Source of the DNA: Rhizobium leguminosarum
GTDB lineage: Bacteria > Pseudomonadota > Alphaproteobacteria > Rhizobiales > Rhizobiaceae
NCBI RefSeq assembly: GCF_001679785.1
Contig: NZ_CP016290.1
Location: 434,001 to 498,000, forward strand
DNA length: 64,000 bases
Direction of reading: 5' to 3'
Translations under genes and position numbers: made by a program
Notes under the pieces: model-generated
Told to the model about the DNA's origin: nothing
Database searches by the model: none
The model's input: only the letters and a program-made list of their open reading frames with translations
Part shown: piece by piece, positions 26,117 to 35,583 of the stretch
Layout of the letters: every line of letters starts with the position of its first letter
Position numbering within the stretch: the first letter of the stretch is position 1

Positions 26117-27559
26117 TCAACGGATCGGCTCCTTCGCTTCGTCGCACTGGATTTCGGTGACCGGCTTACTGGCATAGAGGCGCTTGATGCCCGTGATCCA
26201 GTTGTGGGCGCGCTCGTTCAGCTCGAATTCGTCGTCCATCACCCGCCCCCGCACGATCAGGGCTCCGAGGTCGACGCCCCTCTGTAGGGAGTCGCCGCGG
26301 CCGGTGAAGCGCACGAAGAGAGCCTCCTCATCGCTCTCGATCGCCTGCCGATGATAGTCGAAGCGCTGGTAGGACACGCTGCCGTCTGGCGCCATGCGGT
26401 AGATGCCCGTCGCCGGTGCATCGGTAACTGTTCCGACGAGGTCCTCGGTCCACTTGAGAATCAACTGCGACCAGGAATCGATGAATTCCTCGCGTGCCCA
26501 ACGATCGTTCAGTTCCTCGACGTCGATGTCGTACTCGATACCGGAAAATTCCAATAGGTGGAATAGGAAGAGCGGCGCATCGGCATAGGCAAAGGCGGCT
26601 TGGTTTGTCAGCGAGCTTGCGCCGGATATGCGCGGATTGAGCTCGCCGAGATAGACTTCGTTGGCCTCAACATCGATGAGGAAATCGAGGTCGAAATAGC
26701 CGCGATAGCCTTCCTCGCGCAACTGATTGCCGAAGCGGTAGGCCATGTCGCGCGCCTTGGCGCGGACCTTTTCGGAAAAGGCGCCGGCGAAGATTTCATT
26801 GCCGGCCCAGCCGCCCTTGTAGGGCGTCAGCTCCAGCTTACCGACCACTTCGGTCATAAGTGGGCCGACGAGCGTGCCGGAGGCCGTGGTGCAGCCCTCC
26901 ATGGTCGCGCTGCGGCAGTTGATGCGCTTCATGATCTTGACCTCGTCTTCCGCGGAAATTTTCGCGGCGTGACGGTTGAAGTCATCCTCGCTGGCGATGA
27001 AGAAGGTCGTCTTGCCGCTGTCGCCGAATGCAGTCTGCACCACGAGGTCGGCGCCGAGACCAGCCTTTCTCGCCGAACAACGAAGTTCCTCATAGGTGCG
27101 GGCGGGGCCCAGCGTGTTGGGCACGGAGGGCACGCTCGCCTTGTTGCCGATGCGCACGGTCTCCATCTTGTCGTCGCAGCGCTGACGCAACTTGGCCTTA
27201 GGATGCCAGATCTCGATACCGTGTTCCGTGCAAATTTTTTCGGTCGTCTCGTCGAACATCAGGAAGACGGCGACCGGGTCGGGGCCGCCCCTGGCGATAT
27301 AGTCGATCACTTCCTCGCACTGGAGCAGGTGGTTGTTGACGCCCTCAATGCTCTTGCAGCGGGCATGGGGGATTTTGGAGGGAACGAAGACGTTTGGATG
27401 CCGCCCATCGTAGCAGTCGATGGAGTTGATGAACTTGAAGCTCCCTACCCATTCGTCGATGCCCATCAAATTGAAATTCGTCGGGGAAATGAAATAGATT
27501 GGGCGCTTATTGCGGCGCATGGCGAGCCGAAGCTCGGCAATATTGCTAATGCGTTTCAT
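26117..27559 (-). CDS. ATP-grasp ligase (biotin carboxylase-like fold)
   Basis: 480 residues from ATG 27559, which overlaps the preceding small frame by ATGA and follows gaGGGcc. The N-terminal domain (RPIYFISPTNFNLMGIDEW) is followed by an ATP-grasp fold: DLVVQTAFGDSGKTTFFI as the nucleotide-binding part, GYRGYFDLDFLID, and the metal site GELNPRISGASSLTNQAAF. Family members form amide or thioester bonds from a carboxylate through an acyl phosphate. Next to an amino acid decarboxylase the simplest inference is coupling of a carboxylic acid to the amine product, but this is not shown by the sequence. Confidence 0.8.
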   Translation of the reverse strand: MKRISNIAELRLAMRRNKRPIYFISPTNFNLMGIDEWVGSFKFINSIDCYDGRHPNVFVPSKIPHARCKSIEGVNNHLLQCEEVIDYIARGGPDPVAVFLMFDETTEKICTEHGIEIWHPKAKLRQRCDDKMETVRIGNKASVPSVPNTLGPARTYEELRCSARKAGLGADLVVQTAFGDSGKTTFFIASEDDFNRHAAKISAEDEVKIMKRINCRSATMEGCTTASGTLVGPLMTEVVGKLELTPYKGGWAGNEIFAGAFSEKVRAKARDMAYRFGNQLREEGYRGYFDLDFLIDVEANEVYLGELNPRISGASSLTNQAAFAYADAPLFLFHLLEFSGIEYDIDVEELNDRWAREEFIDSWSQLILKWTEDLVGTVTDAPATGIYRMAPDGSVSYQRFDYHRQAIESDEEALFVRFTGRGDSLQRGVDLGALIVRGRVMDDEFELNERAHNWITGIKRLYASKPVTEIQCDEAKEPIR

Positions 27560-27915
27560 GATTGGCCCTCGTTTTCTTCGAGTGGTTGTTGCGCTTGATC
27601 GCGCCTCCTTTCTTCTTTCTTGTCTTTCTTCTTCGAGATACCCTGCTCCTGATGGGCACACTTCCGGAGATTTTCATCGCCATTTAGGCATGGGGGAGAT
27701 GAGCCAAGACTGTCGAGATAGGCGGATTCGCTGGCATTCTTGTAGGTCGAGAAGGCGACGTTGCGGTCGCGGAACGACTTACGCACCTGGCCGAGGCCGT
27801 TGGCGCGCCCCGGAATTTGGGAGGAAGTGTGGATCGATTCGCTAGCGCAAATCGGTACGCGCAGATGTGGATTGGTGCGTGACAGATGAGGAAACCCATA
27901 TATTTGAGGGAGCAC
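27556..27915 (-). CDS. Small protein between the decarboxylase and the ATP-grasp ligase
   Basis: An unrecognised frame of up to 119 residues (GTG 27915, three bases after the decarboxylase stop; the true start is uncertain). Three points support it: its stop overlaps the ATP-grasp start by ATGA; its middle part (RANGLGQVRKSFRDRNVAFS, then YKNASESAYLDSLG) has strong Rhizobium-like third-position GC; and it fills a gap in an otherwise tight operon. The tail is highly charged (KKKDKKEERRR). No domain was recognised. A peptide substrate for the ligase, an accessory subunit or a leftover of a gene fusion are all possible. Confidence 0.45.
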   Translation of the reverse strand: MLPQIYGFPHLSRTNPHLRVPICASESIHTSSQIPGRANGLGQVRKSFRDRNVAFSTYKNASESAYLDSLGSSPPCLNGDENLRKCAHQEQGISKKKDKKEERRRDQAQQPLEENEGQS

Positions 27916-27917
27916 AC

Positions 27918-30305
27918 TCAAGACGCGCCTCCATGCTCGGGAGACGACTTTTGTGCGTCCAGAACTCTGCGAAGCGTTTCCTCCCTGAAAACCCGCAAAC
28001 CCAGCTCCCGCCGGAAGCCATGTATTTCGCAAACATCGAGCGCGCACAGATATTGCAGTATCTCCGGACTAATGAGTTGGCCCCACACGAGAATGGCTGA
28101 GCCTGGAGGGTAAGGGGTGACAAGACTCGCAGAGACCAGTTTGCGGCCCCCGGCGATGGCGCCTTCGGCTTTGTCGAGGGGGAGATATTCACAGTTTGCA
28201 GGGTCACGGGACAAGGAGCGTGCCGAGCGTATGTCGCCGTCTGTGGTTCCCAGGTTAATAGCAGAGTCCATCGCGCGGAACGCCGGATGGAAGGCTGAAA
28301 AGTTCGGCAGTGGCGGCTGCTCCTGCGTCAGCGAGATAAGATCGTGGCTGCTTCGCTGGCTTGTGGAAAGATCGCGCACTTTTTCGTCTGTTTCGCGAGC
28401 GATCTTCTTCAGCGCTCCGATCAGATGGGCGATTTGGGAGCGTGTGCTGCCGATATTCACGATGAACAGCGCAGTGTTGCGCGTAGTCTTGTTGATCTGG
28501 ATCTCGTGTTCATTCATCAGCTTGTCCTTGAACGCGTTGCCACTGAGGCCCGTGGCGCTGATTTCCAGCGTTAGGTGCGTCGGATCGAGGACGAATTCGT
28601 CCATCCGCCAGGCCGTCTCGAAATTGCTCCAGCCGGTCTTCTCGTCGAAATAGGATTCCGCGTTCGACTCGCGATATTCCCGCGGCACGAAACCGTCGAC
28701 GCCAATGACCCGGAAATATTTCTTCAGCAGCGGATCGCAGGACAGCTGCTCGGGCAGACCCACGGCGAGCTCCCGCATGCGCTTGACGAGCCCGTAGCCT
28801 TCCATTTCCACCTGCCGACGGGCGACGTCAAGCGACGCAAGGAGCTGGTAGTTGGGTGAGGTCGAGGTGTGCGTCATTAAGGCATCGTTGAAGTTCTCCT
28901 CGGTCTTTTGCTCGAACTCTTCATCCCAGACGAGGGTCATTGTCGCCTGCCGCAGTGCCGTCAGCGACTTGTGCGTTGACTGGGTTGCATAGACGCGCGA
29001 TCGCGCCTTCGACGGATCCGGCAGGAGGCGCGCGTTCAGGATCCTTTCGTCGTCCTTCCAGGCCTCGGCGTTGAATTCGGCGCTGAAGGCCTCGTAGCTG
29101 GCGGCATAGTCAGGATCTTGCAGCATCGCTGAAAGGTTGGCGGCGCTTTTCATCGCCGTGCGCTGCCGGTATGTCGGATGCGCGCAAGCAAAGGCGAACC
29201 AGGCCTCGTCCCACATGAAGATGAGATGCGGCGCGATCGCCAGGCACTCCTCCATCACGCGCTGGGGCGTGTAGACGATGCCATCGAAGGTGCTGTTGGT
29301 GAGCACCACCCCACGAACGCTGTCGATCGTGCCGGCGCGCTTGTGGGCGAGAAGGACCCGCTTCAGCTCCCGTAGGCGCACTGCGCCATATATGGAATAA
29401 TCGTTCAGCGGATAGGGATCCAGATACACGGGCCGCGCGCCTGCCAGCGCCAGCGCGTAATGGTTTGATTTGTGGCAGTTGTGGTCGACCAACACCACGT
29501 CGTCTGGCCCGAAAAGCGCCTGCACTACCATCTTGTTGGCCGTCGAAGTGCCGTTGGTGCCAAAGAAGCAGCGCTTGGCGCCAAAGGCGCGGGCGGCATA
29601 TTCTTGCGCAATCTTCAGTGGGCCGCGCGGATTGAGCAGGGAATCCAGGCCGCCCGAGGTGGCGGAGCTCTCCGCGCTGAACAGGCCCGTGCCATAGAAC
29701 TGCTCGAAATCGCCGATCCAGTTCGAATGTCTGATCGACTTGCCGCGGGAGACCGGCAAGGCGTGGAAGTTGCTTACCGGCAGTTTGGCGTGGTCGCGCA
29801 GGGCAAAGAAGAACGGCGTATCGTATCGCTGCACGACGTTGCGGATGATGGATGGATAGAGTTCGTCGCAGTCCTCCTCGCGGAAGAAGATGCGCTTGAA
29901 GGTCTCGCCCGTGTGCGCGGGGATTTCCTCAACATTGCCGTCGGTGAAGAGATAGAGATCGAGCTCTGGTCGAAACTCCGCAATCAGGCGGCCGAGCGTC
30001 GGGCCGAGCTCAGATTCCGGAACGGCCTCGATGTCGGCGTCCAGCCCCTCGAGTCCCCAGTGCGACGTGGCCAGATGACAGTCCTGGGAGCGGAGGGGAA
30101 ACCCGTTACGAATAACCACGGCTTGGATCTTGGTGTTGTCGAGCGTCGCATTCCAGGCTTCGTCGAAGCTCCGGACGAAGACGGTGCGGATGACGAAAAC
30201 GTCATCGACGCTGCGTTTGCGCTGCAGGTGACGGCGTAGGGCCTTCTGCTCGGCCGCCGAATGCGTGCCGACAATCAGTACCACTACATCTGGGAGAGCT
30301 GCCAT
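27918..30305 (-). CDS. Orn/Lys/Arg decarboxylase, PLP-dependent fold type I, with nifH-derived start
   Basis: 795 residues from ATG 30305. Residues ~1-130 form the response-regulator-like wing domain of the inducible acid decarboxylases. The PLP domain shows FFGTNGTSTANK (~248-258), LVDHNCHKSNHYAL (~282), WDEAWFAF (365-372) and the PLP lysine in YATQSTHKSLTALRQ (Lys ~446), followed by a C-terminal domain. It would decarboxylate a basic amino acid to a di- or polyamine. The leader and the first codons (ATGGCAGCTCT) are the same as in nifH, after which the sequences diverge. It is thus driven by a captured nifH promoter and heads an operon with the small ORF, ATP-grasp and C45 genes. Confidence 0.88.
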   Translation of the reverse strand: MAALPDVVVLIVGTHSAAEQKALRRHLQRKRSVDDVFVIRTVFVRSFDEAWNATLDNTKIQAVVIRNGFPLRSQDCHLATSHWGLEGLDADIEAVPESELGPTLGRLIAEFRPELDLYLFTDGNVEEIPAHTGETFKRIFFREEDCDELYPSIIRNVVQRYDTPFFFALRDHAKLPVSNFHALPVSRGKSIRHSNWIGDFEQFYGTGLFSAESSATSGGLDSLLNPRGPLKIAQEYAARAFGAKRCFFGTNGTSTANKMVVQALFGPDDVVLVDHNCHKSNHYALALAGARPVYLDPYPLNDYSIYGAVRLRELKRVLLAHKRAGTIDSVRGVVLTNSTFDGIVYTPQRVMEECLAIAPHLIFMWDEAWFAFACAHPTYRQRTAMKSAANLSAMLQDPDYAASYEAFSAEFNAEAWKDDERILNARLLPDPSKARSRVYATQSTHKSLTALRQATMTLVWDEEFEQKTEENFNDALMTHTSTSPNYQLLASLDVARRQVEMEGYGLVKRMRELAVGLPEQLSCDPLLKKYFRVIGVDGFVPREYRESNAESYFDEKTGWSNFETAWRMDEFVLDPTHLTLEISATGLSGNAFKDKLMNEHEIQINKTTRNTALFIVNIGSTRSQIAHLIGALKKIARETDEKVRDLSTSQRSSHDLISLTQEQPPLPNFSAFHPAFRAMDSAINLGTTDGDIRSARSLSRDPANCEYLPLDKAEGAIAGGRKLVSASLVTPYPPGSAILVWGQLISPEILQYLCALDVCEIHGFRRELGLRVFREETLRRVLDAQKSSPEHGGAS

Positions 30306-30377
30306 GCTTGGCGTTCCTTCATGTGTTCGAAGCAATGCGGTTATCCGCAATGCGGCTCCGCTGCCTCGCAATAGCTC

Positions 30378-30392
30378 TCAAGATTCGTGCCA
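30378..30392 (-). promoter_or_regulatory. Sigma-54 (-24/-12) promoter of the decarboxylase operon (nifH copy)
   Basis: Reads TGGCACGAATCTTGA on the minus strand, identical to the nifH box. The leader between it and the ATG at 30305 is also a nifH copy. Confidence 0.85.
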
Positions 30393-30478
30393 AGCAGGCC
30401 GATTGAGATGACGAACAACAATTCGCTGCGATTTCAGTTATGTGGGCGGAAATTACGGGGATTGAGAACAGGAACGCT

Positions 30479-30492
30479 TGTCATAACCGACA
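30479..30492 (-). promoter_or_regulatory. Altered NifA site of the decarboxylase operon
   Basis: Reads TGT-cggttatg-ACA on the minus strand: the nifH site TGT-cggttacgtg-ACA with two bases missing, so the half-sites are 8 apart where 10 are needed. Binding by NifA could be weakened. It adjoins the 12-bp tandem repeat. Confidence 0.65.
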
Positions 30493-30579
30493 AAGGTAGC
30501 GACAAAGGTAGCGACAAAGGTAGCGACAAAGGTAGCGACAAAGGTAGCGACAAAGGTAGCGACAAAGGTAGCGACAAAG
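30491..30579. repeat. 12-bp tandem repeat upstream of the decarboxylase promoter
   Basis: About 7.5 near-perfect copies of gcgacaaaggta (minus strand TTTGTCGCTACC). The minus-strand unit resembles the left half of the adjoining NifA site (TTTGTCGGTTAC), so the array probably arose by expansion of that half-site. A plus-strand frame through it encodes repeated GSDK and is not considered a gene. Confidence 0.9.
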
Positions 30580-31226
30580 CCGCAACTCATGACGTACCCC
30601 AATTCAATGGGCCATTTGGAATTTGCCAATTAAGATCCCTGACGGGGAGAAGTAAGGTACTCGGCGAAGGCCTCGAACATTACGAGCAGATCATTTGTTC
30701 TGAAGCTGGCGAAGGATAGACGCCACTGAAAGGCCGAGCTTTCTAAACGATCTACGCCGGGCGGGTGCCCTTGAAGAAGCAGCTAGGCCACTTGGACGCG
30801 TGCCGCACGACGTATGGTCACAAATGGCGCCTTCTTCGTCGTCTAAGGGTCATGATTTGTGCGGGGCGAGAGCTTCGTTGACATCGTTGCCACTATCATG
30901 ATGGACAGCAGAGTAGGACGTTAACCCTATGCGGGGCACCAGACCCGGCATCAATTACGCCTTCCCGGTGAAGTGGATTGCTAGCCGTGGAGTAATCGAA
31001 GTGACATGACGCTTGATCATCGCCGGAAACAGCGCTTTGCGGCAAGTGATCAGAATTCGTTACGGCTGGTCTGGTGATGGGATACAGGCTGTTCGAACAA
31101 TAATCCTAGAAGCTACACATGGATAAATGAGACATCCTGTCGGTTGGTCAGATATTGCACAAAGGGTCAGTACCATTCATCGGCCCTCAGAGGGTGACAA
31201 TCCATTTCGACATTGTCATCACCTTT
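30580..31226. other. Intergenic stretch upstream of nifH
   Basis: No recognisable gene. It separates the divergent decarboxylase and nifH control regions; the two promoters share a common ancestor but the DNA between them does not look repeated. Confidence 0.4.
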
Positions 31227-31242
31227 TGTCGGTTACGTGACA
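31227..31242 (+). promoter_or_regulatory. NifA upstream activator site of nifHDK
   Basis: TGT-cggttacgtg-ACA, perfect TGT-N10-ACA, 86 bases before the -24/-12 box. Confidence 0.9.
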
Positions 31243-31327
31243 AGCGTCCTGTTCTCAATCCCCCTATTTTGCGCCCACACAACTGGAATCGCAGCGAATT
31301 ATTGTTCGTCAGCTCAAGCGGCCCGCT

Positions 31328-31342
31328 TGGCACGAATCTTGA
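31328..31342 (+). promoter_or_regulatory. Sigma-54 (-24/-12) promoter of nifHDK
   Basis: TGGCACGAATCTTGA; the -24 half is perfect and the -12 half has TTGA where TTGC is usual. It is located 70 bases before the nifH start. Confidence 0.85.
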
Positions 31343-32305
<963 letters not shown>

Positions 32306-32407
32306 TCACACTGACACGAGCGAGCAGCGACACGCAAAGCGCCTGCCATCCCGTGAGGGAGGTTTCGCAGTTGAGATTTCAGCCGGATTTTCCAAGGGGT
32401 TGGGTCA

Positions 32408-33892
32408 ATGACCTTCAAATACGCGAATGACAGTGATTTACATGCGAAGCTTATAACGGACGTGCTGTCGCAATATCCGGACAAAGCAGCAAAGCGCCGC
32501 AGTAAGCACCTTAGCCTTGCAACGAGCGAAAAGGACGCAAACGCGATTAGCGAATGCGAGGTAAAGTCGAATATCAAGTCTGTTCCAGGCGTGATGACGA
32601 TCCGCGGCTGCGCTTACGCCGGTTCAAAAGGTGTCGTCTGGGGACCAATCAAGGATATGGTTCACATTTCACACGGGCCTGTGGGCTGCGGTCAATATTC
32701 CTGGTCGCAACGTCGCAACTATTACGTCGGTCTGACGGGCATCGACACGTTCGTAACCATGCAATTTACATCCGACTTTCAGGAAAAGGACATCGTTTTC
32801 GGTGGTGACAAGAAACTGGAAAAGGTCATCGATGAGATCGCTGAACTTTTCCCGCTAAGCAATGGCGTCACCCTGCAATCAGAATGTCCGATCGGCCTGA
32901 TTGGCGACGATATCGAGGCCGTAGCGCGAAAAAAGGCCAAAGAACACGCGACGACCGTTGTGCCGGTACGCTGCGAAGGCTTCCGTGGCGTGTCGCAATC
33001 GCTTGGCCACCACATCGCCAACGACGCAATTCGAGATTGGGTCTTCGACAAGAAAGACATAAAATTCGAGTCAGGTCCCTACGACGTAAATGTCATAGGC
33101 GACTATAACATCGGCGGCGACGCATGGGCCTCGCGCATCCTGCTCGAGGAGATCGGATTGCGCGTGGTCGGCAACTGGTCGGGAGATGCCACTCTCGCGG
33201 AGGTGGAGCGCGCGCCGAGAGCCGCACTCAACCTCATTCACTGCTATCGGTCGATGAATTACATCTCCAGGCACATGGAGGAAAAATATGGCATTCCTTG
33301 GATGGAGTATAATTTCTTTGGGGCGTACCAAATCAACGCCTCGCTGCGCAACATTGCCAAGCACTTCGGGCCGGAGATCCAGGAAAAAGCCGAAAAGGTC
33401 ATAGTCAAATACCAACCCCTCGTTTGGGCCGTAATCGACAAATATTGGCCGCGCCTCTCTGGCAAACAGGTGATGCTCTACGTCGGGGGATTGCGTCCTC
33501 GTCACGTCGTCACCGCCTATGAGGACCTCGGTATGGAAATCGTAGGAACCGGCTACGAATTCGGTCACGGCGACGACTATCAGCGCACTGGCCATTATGT
33601 AAAAGAAGGCACGCTGATCTACGACGATGTGAATAGCTACGAGCTAGAGAAATTCATTGAGGGAATTCGGCCCGATCTCGTCGGATCCGGCATCAAGGAG
33701 AAATACCCGGTGCAGAAAATGGGCATTCCATTCCGTCAGATGCACTCCTGGGACTATTCTGGTCCGTATCACGGTTATGATGGCTTCGCAATTTTCGCCC
33801 GGGACATGGATATGGCAATTAACAATCCAGTTTGGGGTCTCTACGACGCGCCCTGGAATAAAGACCGCGCTTTGGCTGCGGTTGCTGGGTGA
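32408..33892 (+). CDS. nifD: Nitrogenase molybdenum-iron protein alpha chain NifD
   Basis: 494 residues. Binds FeMo-co and shares the P-cluster with NifK. Conserved P-cluster cysteines are in [15 protein letters not shown] and [10 protein letters not shown], another in [11 protein letters not shown], and the cofactor ligands are in the region of GDATLAE and the C-terminal [15 protein letters not shown]. It lies 102 bases after nifH and continues to nifK. Confidence 0.98.
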   Translation: MTFKYANDSDLHAKLITDVLSQYPDKAAKRRSKHLSLATSEKDANAISECEVKSNIKSVPGVMTIRGCAYAGSKGVVWGPIKDMVHISHGPVGCGQYSWSQRRNYYVGLTGIDTFVTMQFTSDFQEKDIVFGGDKKLEKVIDEIAELFPLSNGVTLQSECPIGLIGDDIEAVARKKAKEHATTVVPVRCEGFRGVSQSLGHHIANDAIRDWVFDKKDIKFESGPYDVNVIGDYNIGGDAWASRILLEEIGLRVVGNWSGDATLAEVERAPRAALNLIHCYRSMNYISRHMEEKYGIPWMEYNFFGAYQINASLRNIAKHFGPEIQEKAEKVIVKYQPLVWAVIDKYWPRLSGKQVMLYVGGLRPRHVVTAYEDLGMEIVGTGYEFGHGDDYQRTGHYVKEGTLIYDDVNSYELEKFIEGIRPDLVGSGIKEKYPVQKMGIPFRQMHSWDYSGPYHGYDGFAIFARDMDMAINNPVWGLYDAPWNKDRALAAVAG

Positions 33893-33988
33893 GAACCTAG
33901 CGTTCGCGCGTAAAAAACGCTCAGGGCTTAAGCGACGCATGTTTCTGGACCGCCCTTGAGCCGCGGCCAGATTGAAAGAGGTGACCCT

Positions 33989-35530
33989 ATGCCGCAATCA
34001 GCTAAGAAAACTCTCGACCACGCGCCCCTATTCTGCGAGCCGGAATACAGGAAGATGTTGGCCAAAAAAAAGCTGAAATTCGAATGCCCACACCCGGACC
34101 AGGTTGTCTCTGACCAACGTGAATTCACGAAGACCTGGGAATATCGCGAAAAAAACTTGGCCCGCCAAGCTCTTGTGGTTAATCCAGCCAAAGCCTGCCA
34201 GCCACTCGGCGCGGTCTTTGCAGCGGCGGGATTCGAGCGGACGATGTCGTTTGTCCATGGCAGCCAAGGTTGCGTAGCCTACTACAGATCGCACCTATCT
34301 CGCCATTTCAAGGAGCCGTCATCGGTGGTCTCGTCATCGATGACGGAAGACGCGGCTGTATTTGGCGGCTTGAAAAACATGGTCGACGGTCTCGCCAACA
34401 CATACAAGCTCTATAACCCGAAGATGATCGCGGTGTCGACCACATGTATGGCCGAGGTCATCGGAGATGACCTGCATGGTTTTATCGAAAACGCCAAAAG
34501 TGAAGGTTCGGTCCCGCGCGATTTCGATGTCCCCTTCGCCCACACGCCTGCCTTTGTCGGCAGCCATGTCGATGGCTACGACAGCATGGTAAAAGGTGTG
34601 CTGGAGAATTTCTGGAAGGGCGCCGCGCGAAGTGAAGCCACCGCTTCTATCAACATCATTCCTGGATTTGATGGCTTCTGCGTTGGGAACAATCGCGAAT
34701 TAAAACGCCTGCTCGACTTGATGCAAGTGACTTACATGTTCATCCAGGACGCATCAGATCAGTTTGATACGCCCTCCGATGGCGAATTTCGAATGTATGA
34801 CGGCGGGACCAAAATCAATGACGTGAAGGCGGCGTTGAACGCGGAGTGGACATTGTCCCTGCAGCATTACAACACTCGCAAGACGCTGGACTATTGCAGA
34901 GACGTTGGACAAGTGGCTACCTCCTTCCACTACCCTCTCGGCGTCCAAGCTACCGACGAACTTCTGATGGTGATATCGGAGATTTCCAGGAGAGAAATTC
35001 CCGAGGCGATCCGCCTGGAGCGCGGTCGACTCATCGATGCGATGGCGGATAGCCAAGCTTGGCTATATGGAAAAAAATACGCGATTTACGGCGATCCAGA
35101 TTTCGTTTATGCGATGGCGCGCTTCATCATGGAGACCGGCGGCGAGCCAACCCACTGCCTCGCCACAAACGGCACCTCGGCTTGGGAAGCCGAGATGAAG
35201 GAACTCCTCGCATCCTCGCCCTTCGGGAAGAATGCACAGGTTTGGCCAGGCAAAGATCTCTGGGCAATGCGCTCGCTACTTTTCACTGAGCCCGTGGATC
35301 TCCTGATAGGCAATTCTTATGGGAAGTATCTCGAACGGGACACCGGTACCCCACTGGTTCGGCTGACGTTTCCAATTTTTGACCGGCACCATCATCATCG
35401 ATTCCCCCTCATGGGCTACCAGGGCGGACTGCGTCTTTTAACGGCGATCCTCGACAAGATTTTCGACAACCTCGATCGCGAAACAATGCACGCCGGTGTG
35501 ACGGACTATTCGTATGACCTCACTCGCTAA
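33989..35530 (+). CDS. nifK: Nitrogenase molybdenum-iron protein beta chain NifK
   Basis: 513 residues from ATG 33989 (MPQSAKKTLDHAPLF), preceded by gaaagaGGTGaccct. P-cluster cysteines lie in NPAKACQPLGAVFA, HGSQGCVAYYRS and STTCMAEVIGDD. The C-terminus has FDRHHHHRFPLMGYQGG. Forms the alpha2-beta2 nitrogenase component with NifD. Confidence 0.98.
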   Translation: MPQSAKKTLDHAPLFCEPEYRKMLAKKKLKFECPHPDQVVSDQREFTKTWEYREKNLARQALVVNPAKACQPLGAVFAAAGFERTMSFVHGSQGCVAYYRSHLSRHFKEPSSVVSSSMTEDAAVFGGLKNMVDGLANTYKLYNPKMIAVSTTCMAEVIGDDLHGFIENAKSEGSVPRDFDVPFAHTPAFVGSHVDGYDSMVKGVLENFWKGAARSEATASINIIPGFDGFCVGNNRELKRLLDLMQVTYMFIQDASDQFDTPSDGEFRMYDGGTKINDVKAALNAEWTLSLQHYNTRKTLDYCRDVGQVATSFHYPLGVQATDELLMVISEISRREIPEAIRLERGRLIDAMADSQAWLYGKKYAIYGDPDFVYAMARFIMETGGEPTHCLATNGTSAWEAEMKELLASSPFGKNAQVWPGKDLWAMRSLLFTEPVDLLIGNSYGKYLERDTGTPLVRLTFPIFDRHHHHRFPLMGYQGGLRLLTAILDKIFDNLDRETMHAGVTDYSYDLTR

Positions 35531-35583
35531 GAGCGGTGGTCTCCCAAACGGCCTATCTCTCAACCCAGCATGAAGGCAGACGA

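Noticed and set aside
28117..30239. Long plus-strand frames opposite the decarboxylase
   Set aside because: Shadow frames of a high-GC coding region; the minus strand has the full set of PLP-enzyme motifs.
30491..30579. Tandem repeat considered as a CRISPR array or replication iterons
   Set aside because: The unit is only 12 bp with no spacers, no cas or rep genes are nearby, and it fits expansion of a NifA half-site.
30387..30719. 110-codon plus-strand frame with repeated GSDK
   Set aside because: It is created by the 12-bp tandem repeat, is antisense to the decarboxylase promoter region and has no family match.
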